Shown piece after piece: positions 58,196 to 64,000 of a stretch of 64,000 bases of DNA; the stretch's first letter is position 1; the number at the start of each line of letters is the position of its first letter. A program made the position numbers and the translations under genes. The DNA is from Sphingobacterium sp. ML3W (GTDB lineage: Bacteria; Bacteroidota; Bacteroidia; Sphingobacteriales; Sphingobacteriaceae): contig NZ_CP009278.1 of NCBI RefSeq assembly GCF_000747525.1, forward strand, positions 1,364,001 through 1,428,000, in the 5' to 3' direction. Below the pieces are notes generated by a model. The model saw only the letters and a list, made by a program, of their open reading frames with translations. It searched no databases and was not told the DNA's origin.

Positions 58196-59227
58196 CTCTT
58201 TGGCAAGATCTATATCTTCTTGATTTAGTTCAAGAGTATGATCTATTTGCTCTAAATTTGCGGATTTTTCATATTGAAGTTGAATGAGGATTGGAAAATG
58301 ATCGGAATTGTAATGATGCAATCTTTTCATTTTTTTCAATTTGAAGTCAGTACTACAAAAAATATGATCTAACGGAAATCGCATAAAAAAATGATGGGCA
58401 TGGAAAGTGTTTAGAAAAAAGCGTCCTCTTCTAGGGTCCAGCAATTGGCTTGTTTTTAAAAATAAATCGGTGGTGTAACTCCAAGCCACATCATTTAAAT
58501 CGCCACATACGATTACAGGAATTTTTGACTTACTTGCTTTATCAGCGATTATTAATAGTTCTTTATCACGTTCCGTAGACCTTGGATTTTCACCAGGTAC
58601 AGGGGGAGTAGGGTGAACGGCGTATACTTGAATGACCTGACCACTGGGTAATATAACTTTTGTATGGATTGAAGGGATATCATGCTCTACTAAAAACTTG
58701 ATTTCACTATCTTTTAACTCATATTTAGAATAAAGCAGCATACCGTAAGTATTGTCAATTGGTTGCTCTACGCGATAAGGAAAAGCATTCGTAGCCTCTT
58801 TTATTTTATGCATCCACTCATGACTAGTTTCCAATAACAGGAGAAGATCTGGGTTGGCTTTCTTTATTTCCTCAATACATCCTGAATAGTTGTCGTTATC
58901 TTCAAATACATTCGATATCATGATACTTATTTTTTGATCAGGTATATCTTTTTTAGTTCGTAGAACCTGTTTTTTCCCAAGTGCTGTAAATGGCAGAATC
59001 TGTCTCAGGAGATACAGGATTGTCCCAGATAGTAGACTGATGTAGATATAGAATGCCGTTGTTCTGGAGCAATAAACCACCAGTAAAAAAAGCGCCAATG
59101 AGGTTAATACGAGCTTTTGTAATCTGGGGTATTCAAAGACACGGAAGGTCCAATAATCATTCCTAATCAAAGGAATAAAGCTTATAACGATAAGTAAGGA
59201 GGAGAAAATGTAAATAGCTGTATCCAT
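58178..59227 (-). CDS. endonuclease/exonuclease/phosphatase (EEP) family membrane protein
   Basis: 349 residues. Three N-terminal membrane helices (about 1-20, 33-50, 52-75) are followed by an EEP domain with LLLLLETSHEWM, VYAVHPTPP, CGDLNDVAW and SDHFPILIQL, the metal-binding and catalytic motifs. Such proteins form the YafD-like group of the DNase I fold; the substrate (nucleic acid, inositol phosphate or phospholipid) is unknown. It is monocistronic. Confidence 0.85.
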   Translation of the reverse strand: MDTAIYIFSSLLIVISFIPLIRNDYWTFRVFEYPRLQKLVLTSLALFLLVVYCSRTTAFYIYISLLSGTILYLLRQILPFTALGKKQVLRTKKDIPDQKISIMISNVFEDNDNYSGCIEEIKKANPDLLLLLETSHEWMHKIKEATNAFPYRVEQPIDNTYGMLLYSKYELKDSEIKFLVEHDIPSIHTKVILPSGQVIQVYAVHPTPPVPGENPRSTERDKELLIIADKASKSKIPVIVCGDLNDVAWSYTTDLFLKTSQLLDPRRGRFFLNTFHAHHFFMRFPLDHIFCSTDFKLKKMKRLHHYNSDHFPILIQLQYEKSANLEQIDHTLELNQEDIDLAKEKKERC

Positions 59228-59339
59228 ATTCTATTTTTTTTATTCCGTTAAAAATAGAAAAATAATTGAAAATAGATGGAAAAATTGCTAAAACAAAAAT
59301 TGATTTTATTTCTTAAGTATGTTGGTAATAAGAAGTAAT

Positions 59340-59383
59340 AAATCATTTAGGAGAACGACGTGATGAAGACTCCTAAATGATTT
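59340..59383 (-). terminator. terminator-like hairpin after the CPA2 operon
   Basis: A perfect 14-bp stem (59340-59353 with 59370-59383) with a 16-nt loop. The T-run is weak. Confidence 0.5.
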
Positions 59384-59395
59384 AAATAACTATAG

Positions 59396-59614
59396 TTACT
59401 CTTCGTATAAACGTTCCACCGAAAAACCGTTTTGCTTTAGGTTTAACGCTATTTCAAAAGCTTGGATATTTAGCGCTTCTAGTTTTAGAATCAGTCCGTT
59501 ACTTAAACGGTTAATTTTAATAGTAACGATATTGGGGATTTTCTTTAAAGTCTCCTCTAATTGAATGATTTTGTCATCATTAATTAGCATAGTTTCAAAA
59601 ATGTATTTTTCCAT
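59396..59614 (-). CDS. small ferredoxin-like-fold protein paired with the CPA2 antiporter
   Basis: 72 residues from ATG 59614, 11 nt after the antiporter stop. A longer frame to 59668 would overlap the antiporter. Predicted secondary structure is beta-alpha-beta-beta-alpha-beta (KYIFETMLI; DDKIIQLEETLKKI; VTIKINR; GLILKLEAL; QAFEIALNLKQNG; FSVERLYEE), like HMA or ACT domains but without the CxxC metal site. Tight linkage suggests a regulatory partner for the transporter. No family was recognised with certainty. Confidence 0.6.
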   Translation of the reverse strand: MEKYIFETMLINDDKIIQLEETLKKIPNIVTIKINRLSNGLILKLEALNIQAFEIALNLKQNGFSVERLYEE

Positions 59615-59625
59615 AACATTAAATA

Positions 59626-61905
59626 TTAAGGTTTTAAAATCAAAGTACTGGGTATTATCTTTGTCCATTGTTCTTTTTCAAAAGAAATTTGTTTCCACGC
59701 CACGAAACTGATGAGCATGATGTCGAATTGTGCGTAGTCTATAGTGTGCGTGTTAACTTCATCAATTACAGTAATATGATTCGGTGCGGCATAGTCTAGC
59801 GAACGAATTGCCTCTTTAAGCTCTACCGAATTTTTAATAATATGATCATCGTCTAAGAAGGTGATATTTACGGCACTGTTTTGGACTAATTTATGTACGT
59901 AAATTAAAATAAAGCTGTCACTAACCGATTTGATGGGTACAAGTATATTTTTAACTATTTTGGGAAGACCTTTATCTACCAAAATCCCACATGGAATTTC
60001 AATCGATTTTAAAAGTGCAGTGGTATTATCTTCAAAACCACTGTGATTAAATAAGTTTTCTTTACCAGTTAAAGAACCTAATAATCTTTCTGGATTTACG
60101 ACTTTACTTGTAAAACCAATAATACTACCAAGTACTGATCCCTCATAGACCGATTGACCAATACCCGTTAACAATAGGTCGAAATCTTCTTCGTTAGCCA
60201 TTTTAGCTATATCTTCGTTGATGTTGTCAGTTCCTCTAAAAATTGCGGTATAGGGCTGATCTAATCTTTCACTTTCATCATTTAATAAGGAGAAATTATC
60301 CCTTTCGTATTCTATCGAATTATAAGTGTTCAATTCATTTCCAATGGAGAGGTGTAAAGCTGTTACCGTACTGTTTTCCTGCGATTTTTTTGTTAGCATA
60401 TTTGCTATACGTAAAAGAGTTTTCCCAGAATTTGGATTACCAAATGAAATCAAAATGTTGTATTTATTCTTTTTAGAAATAAGGTCTGCATTATTTTCAA
60501 TTTCGGGTTTAAAAAACTTATTGATGAGGTCCAATGCAGGGCCTGTCATAAATGTTGTGATCAGGGCCATCAATACTAGTATCGCGAACATTTCATCGGT
60601 AAGCACTCCAAGGTCATATCCAATATTCAGAGCAATCAATTCCATTAATCCCCTCGTATTCATTAAAGCTCCAATAGTTAGACTACTGTGCCAATTTTGG
60701 CCGACAAATCTCGCTGATAAAGCACTTCCAATAAATTTACCGACTACGGCAATGGTAACTACCCAGAAACAGGTTTGCCAATGTTCAGCTTCATTAAGTA
60801 ATCCAATCTGTGTACGAAGGCCTGTGTATACAAAAAACAATGGCAGAAGAAGCACCTGTGCAACGTCTTCAACTTTTTCAATGAAGATGCTTCTAAAACT
60901 CGTGTTAGTAGGCATGATCACACCAGCCATAAAAGCTCCGAATAGAGCATGTATGCCAATGACTTCCGAGGTCCATGAAGAGATGAGTAATGTGAGAAAA
61001 AATACGCCTACAATAGATTTTCCCAATCGTTCTTTAGTAGTATGAAGATCGCCGATACGTTGTAGAAATGGTTTCACAAGTCGAACCATCACTAGCACAT
61101 AAGCTACAGCAAAAGCAATCGTATAAATTGCACTCACAACAGATCCCGCTTTTACTACCGCAATCACAGCTGCCAAAAGACACCATGCTGTGATGTCGTC
61201 AGCGGCTGCACATGTGATGGCGATTGATCCTAAACGAGTCTTGCTCATACCTCTTTCCTGTACTATTCTTGCCAATACAGGAAAAGCAGTGATACTCATG
61301 GATATCCCGATAAATAAGGCATAAGATAAAAATGAAATACCTTCCGGTGCGGTGGACTGAAAGATAACATACGCTAAACCCATTCCAAGTAGAAAGGGAA
61401 AAATAATACTAACATGACTGATAACAATGGCATCTTGCGCTTTGTTTTTTAAGATTTTTAGATCTAACTCCATGCCTACCACGAACATAAAAAGTACAAG
61501 TCCTATTTGGCTGAGCACCCCCAAATTACCTAGTGAACTCGCAGGAAAAAGGAATAAGGATAGTTCTGGAAAATAATTTCCCAAGAGAGATGGACCTAGT
61601 GCAATACCGGCTACAATTTCCCCAATTACCGAAGGTTGTCCTATTTTTTTAAATAAGATTCCAAAAATTCGGGCTACAAATATGATGGTTATTATCTGCA
61701 ACATCAGGATAGCTAAAGGGTAGGAGAGATTTTCCTTTAGGTGATTTATAAAATGAGACCAAGCAGAATGTGCAGGGGTTTGATTATTGATATCAGTTCG
61801 GATTTCGAAGAGTGTTCCTTGCTGTACAATAAAATAACCTAAGGATATCCCTAAGATTAAAATTATCAGGTAAAAAAAAGTGGATCTATACTTGCCTTTT
61901 AACAT
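59626..61905 (-). CDS. CPA2 family cation:proton antiporter (KefB-like)
   Basis: 759 residues. An N-terminal helix pair (9-26, 55-76) precedes the Na+/H+-exchanger domain (about 80-465; IGEIVAGIALGPSLLG, FMFVVGMELDLK, ITCAAADDITAW), which exchanges K+ or Na+ for H+. The C-terminal 280 residues are cytoplasmic and resemble tandem universal-stress-protein modules (YNILISFGNPNSGKTLLR, KNILVPIKSVSDSF), likely a ligand-controlled gate. It is the first gene of a two-gene operon. Confidence 0.92.
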   Translation of the reverse strand: MLKGKYRSTFFYLIILILGISLGYFIVQQGTLFEIRTDINNQTPAHSAWSHFINHLKENLSYPLAILMLQIITIIFVARIFGILFKKIGQPSVIGEIVAGIALGPSLLGNYFPELSLFLFPASSLGNLGVLSQIGLVLFMFVVGMELDLKILKNKAQDAIVISHVSIIFPFLLGMGLAYVIFQSTAPEGISFLSYALFIGISMSITAFPVLARIVQERGMSKTRLGSIAITCAAADDITAWCLLAAVIAVVKAGSVVSAIYTIAFAVAYVLVMVRLVKPFLQRIGDLHTTKERLGKSIVGVFFLTLLISSWTSEVIGIHALFGAFMAGVIMPTNTSFRSIFIEKVEDVAQVLLLPLFFVYTGLRTQIGLLNEAEHWQTCFWVVTIAVVGKFIGSALSARFVGQNWHSSLTIGALMNTRGLMELIALNIGYDLGVLTDEMFAILVLMALITTFMTGPALDLINKFFKPEIENNADLISKKNKYNILISFGNPNSGKTLLRIANMLTKKSQENSTVTALHLSIGNELNTYNSIEYERDNFSLLNDESERLDQPYTAIFRGTDNINEDIAKMANEEDFDLLLTGIGQSVYEGSVLGSIIGFTSKVVNPERLLGSLTGKENLFNHSGFEDNTTALLKSIEIPCGILVDKGLPKIVKNILVPIKSVSDSFILIYVHKLVQNSAVNITFLDDDHIIKNSVELKEAIRSLDYAAPNHITVIDEVNTHTIDYAQFDIMLISFVAWKQISFEKEQWTKIIPSTLILKP

Positions 61906-61999
61906 ATTTTTGTCTGCTTGTAAGCAACAAGTATAACCGCTAAAAGATTCTCTACAAACTTAATTCGTAAATTTTGTACCGAACGAAGATAAAAATGTA

Positions 62000-62710
62000 C
62001 TAAACAGTCAGGCTACTCATAAAATGGGCTTTGTATGGTGCAGAGAGAATAAGTTGTACCTCTGGAGGTACACCCTTTATTTTACAGATGACATATTGTG
62101 CGGTATAGGAAGTCACCGCAGCTAATGAAACGACATTTCGCCGATTAATTTGACAGAATTTTCCTGTAGGAAGAAGCGTTATAAGCTCTTCGAGACTTAT
62201 GTTTTTTGCTAGAATATGCTGTCCGTCTGTCATATTTATATATTTATCCCTTCTATCGTGATCAGCAACCTCAATATAAGAAATTAGAGCTGCGTTAATC
62301 CTAGTTTTACCTTGGTTACTATTCAACTCGATTATATCCAAGCTTGACTCTTCAAAAAATTGGAGCCATTTTACGGCTTTATCGAAAGCAATCTGTAACC
62401 TATCCGCTTGATAAGGTTTACGTAAATAATCGACAGCATGTAAATCAAATGCATCAGCTGCATACTCTTTGTAAGCTGTTGAAAATATAATCGCTTTATC
62501 GGGTAATCGCTTTGCTATATCGAGACCATTCATACCAGGCATATGGATATCGAGAATACAAGTGTTGAAATCTAGGTTGTTGCTCTGTTCTAAAAATTTA
62601 TAGGGATTATTGAAACTTTTGACGATTTCAACACCCTTAAAATCTTGACATACCGCTTGCAGGTAGCTCAGGGAAGGAAGTTCATCATCCAACAGGATAC
62701 ATTTAATCAT
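62000..62710 (-). CDS. LytTR family response regulator
   Basis: 236 residues: a receiver with phospho-acceptor Asp54 (CILDIHMPGMNGLD) and the LRKPYQADRL region, then a LytTR DNA-binding domain (about 130-230). The start ATG lies eight bases inside the end of the kinase gene, so the two are translationally coupled. It forms the second two-component pair of the window. Confidence 0.92.
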   Translation of the reverse strand: MIKCILLDDELPSLSYLQAVCQDFKGVEIVKSFNNPYKFLEQSNNLDFNTCILDIHMPGMNGLDIAKRLPDKAIIFSTAYKEYAADAFDLHAVDYLRKPYQADRLQIAFDKAVKWLQFFEESSLDIIELNSNQGKTRINAALISYIEVADHDRRDKYINMTDGQHILAKNISLEELITLLPTGKFCQINRRNVVSLAAVTSYTAQYVICKIKGVPPEVQLILSAPYKAHFMSSLTV

Positions 62711-63419
62711 TTTTGTATAATTTTATTTTTACCGTTACCGTATAGATACCTTCTTTTTGCTCTGTGTTAAGATGATAATCAGAACCATATATTTTTTTCA
62801 ATCGCTGAGCAAAGGTTTTATTACCCAATCCCCCTAAGTTTGACGTTGTAAACTGTTTAGGTTGAATTCGGTTAGATACGATGAGGATAAATTGATCATC
62901 CATCACTTCAAATACAACTGAAATGAAGCTGTTTTCATTTTGAACATCAGCATGTTTAAATGCATTTTCTATTGGATTGATGGTCATAAACGGAGCGATA
63001 AACAATTCCCCGGCTTCAGGACTGATTTTTTTACGAATGTGAAGGTCAAATAGTGGACTTATTTTAAGTTTATTGATCTCAATCAGGTTCTGAGCGAATG
63101 CAATCTCATCTTTCAGTTTGACAAATTTTCCATCTGTTTCGTAAAGAATGTAATCCAATACATTGGATAGTTTGTCTAGTGCATGATAACTTTGGTAAGC
63201 GTGTGATTGGATTGCATTTAATGCATTTTTTAGCAAATGTGGATCTAATTTATAATCAATTGATTCATCTGGAAATGCGACACTGCTGATTTCACGACTC
63301 TGTCTTATCAATAACTCGTTTTGACGTTTTAAGTTACGCGTTTTCCAATAGAGATAGCCAATTAATAGGATAGCAGCTATAATTCCGATAATCAATAAAC
63401 AATAATAAAAAGGGGACAT
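62703..63419 (-). CDS. LytS-type sensor histidine kinase (single membrane helix)
   Basis: 238 residues with one N-terminal membrane helix (about 6-24) and almost no periplasmic part. The His_kinase (PF06580-type) domain has phospho-accepting His61 (KLDPHLLKNALNAIQ), the N box NPIENAFKHAD and the G box LGGLGNKTFAQRL. The short sensor suggests it works with another membrane protein. Its 3' end overlaps the response regulator gene by eight bases. Confidence 0.92.
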   Translation of the reverse strand: MSPFYYCLLIIGIIAAILLIGYLYWKTRNLKRQNELLIRQSREISSVAFPDESIDYKLDPHLLKNALNAIQSHAYQSYHALDKLSNVLDYILYETDGKFVKLKDEIAFAQNLIEINKLKISPLFDLHIRKKISPEAGELFIAPFMTINPIENAFKHADVQNENSFISVVFEVMDDQFILIVSNRIQPKQFTTSNLGGLGNKTFAQRLKKIYGSDYHLNTEQKEGIYTVTVKIKLYKND

Positions 63420-63524
63420 ACTATTCTATTTTATTCTAATATAGCAATTTTCTAAAAAGACTTGGTGCTTTTAGGGTTGCTCTTTTGTGAAAACGCAGAT
63501 TTAATCAGTTATTCTTAAACAAGA

Positions 63525-63549
63525 AAAGCTCATCTTTTGGATGAGCTTT
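63525..63549 (-). terminator. terminator of the tRNA-Gly/tRNA-Leu unit
   Basis: A 10-bp stem (63525-63534 with 63540-63549) with a 5-nt loop, just past tRNA-Leu on the minus strand and followed there by TTCTTG. Confidence 0.6.
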
Positions 63550-63553
63550 CTTG

Positions 63554-63638
63554 TACCTAGGGCGGGAATCGAACCCGCACTTCCTTAACGGAAACAGGAT
63601 TTTAAGTCCTGCGTGTCTACCAGTTCCACCACCTAGGC
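63554..63638 (-). tRNA. tRNA-Leu (anticodon TAA)
   Basis: A class II cloverleaf on the minus strand: acceptor GCCTAGG/CCTAGGT (first pair G-T), D-arm TGGTGGAACTGGTAGACA, anticodon loop with TAA, a long variable arm and T-loop GTTCGATTC. The encoded 3' end reads ACAA rather than CCA. Confidence 0.95.
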
Positions 63639-63652
63639 AGGTGATATTAATG

Positions 63653-63728
63653 TGGAGCGAAAGACGAGATTCGAACTCGCGACCCCAACCTTGGCAAGGT
63701 TGTGCTCTACCAGCTGAGCTACTTTCGC
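63653..63728 (-). tRNA. tRNA-Gly (anticodon GCC)
   Basis: A cloverleaf on the minus strand: acceptor GCGAAAG/CTTTCGC, D-arm TAGCTCAGCTGGTAGAGCA, anticodon stem-loop CCTTGCCAAGG with anticodon GCC, T-loop GTTCGAATC. CCA is encoded (63653-63655). It lies 14 nt upstream of tRNA-Leu in the same unit. Confidence 0.96.
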
Positions 63729-63767
63729 ATTGTTAACAGTCAACAGTTGTTTTCTGTTTTGGTGATG

Positions 63768-63797
63768 CAAATATACGGCGATTTTTCAAAATTCAAA
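63768..63797 (-). promoter_or_regulatory. promoter of the tRNA-Gly/tRNA-Leu unit
   Basis: On the minus strand, TTTG (63797-63794), an 18-nt spacer and TATATTTG (63775-63768) fit the Bacteroidota TTTG-N18/19-TAnnTTTG pattern, 40 nt before tRNA-Gly. Confidence 0.6.
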
Positions 63798-64000
63798 ATT
63801 TAAATAAGCACTTTTTTATATATTCGATGTAATCCCCTCAGACTAAGTATATTTGTTTTGTAGGATATTCATGAATGCTTCAACATTACTGGTTTCTCTA
63901 CCATTAAAAATTCATTTATAACCGAAATAGTGCATTTTATTATCTCATGTTGCGTATAGAGGGAGTATTGAAGTAGGGGATCATGAATACTTTTGATTTC

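Noticed and set aside
60326..61045. 239-codon open frame on the plus strand inside the antiporter gene
   Set aside because: Fully antisense to a clear CPA2 antiporter; its composition mirrors the membrane helices and it has no recognisable domain.
63551..63736. 61-codon plus-strand ORF
   Set aside because: Antisense to tRNA-Leu and tRNA-Gly; such ORFs are common false proteins.

Overview
The window is an A+T-rich stretch of a Bacteroidota chromosome, most probably from the Sphingobacterium/Pedobacter group (Sphingobacteriaceae). The evidence is a SusC/SusD pair with GH92, DUF3823 and PCMD proteins, TAnnTTTG-type -7 promoter elements with TTTG at -33, few Shine-Dalgarno sequences, LytS/LytTR two-component pairs, and many outer-membrane lipoproteins. 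No insertion sequence, phage gene or CRISPR array was seen. Most genes look like resident chromosomal genes; the accessory character lies in glycan and sugar loci.

Layout. 1-3620 is the 3' part of a secreted multi-domain GH31 glycosidase that ends in a dockerin and a cohesin-like domain. 3867-8532 holds arginase, two VOC proteins, a Crp/Fnr regulator and asparagine synthase B. 8767-11078 (minus) holds glutamate racemase and a GH125 alpha-mannosidase, separated by a 53-nt structured spacer. 11276-18733 has a Wzi/RemB-like barrel, aroQ, a DPP IV-type peptidase, a FUSC-type membrane protein and ferritin. 19279-25986 has an esterase, an acetyltransferase, an AraC regulator, a LytS/LytTR pair, an aldo-keto reductase and a flavodoxin lipoprotein.

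27385-38353 is a polysaccharide-utilisation locus. It comprises an unusual membrane-spanning regulator (periplasmic sensor, one TM helix, cytoplasmic SARP-like winged helix plus helical repeat domain), then SusC, SusD, a DUF3823 lipoprotein and a GH92 alpha-mannosidase. Three AAATTAA heptads repeated at exactly 11 bp lie upstream of susC. That is the operator geometry known for actinobacterial SARP proteins, so regulator and operator may form a one-component glycan-sensing switch. This is the most interesting part of the window.

38495-47133 contains an AraC regulator, a methionine aminopeptidase, a PCMD lipoprotein/barrel pair, tRNA-Ser, an M13 peptidase, rplU-rpmA and two envelope proteins. 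47340-56804 is an eight-gene plus-strand cluster for periplasmic sugar oxidation: a SUMF1-like protein, two Tat-exported Gfo/Idh/MocA oxidoreductases, ApbE, a TIM-barrel isomerase, a NupG-type permease, a GMC dehydrogenase and its gluconate-2-dehydrogenase subunit-3-like partner. It resembles glucoside 3-dehydrogenase (3-keto-sugar) systems.

56941-63728 has an acyl-ACP thioesterase, a small unknown protein, an EEP-family membrane protein, a CPA2 antiporter with a small partner, a second LytTR two-component pair, and tRNA-Leu and tRNA-Gly. Strong hairpins, many of them bidirectional, separate most transcription units.
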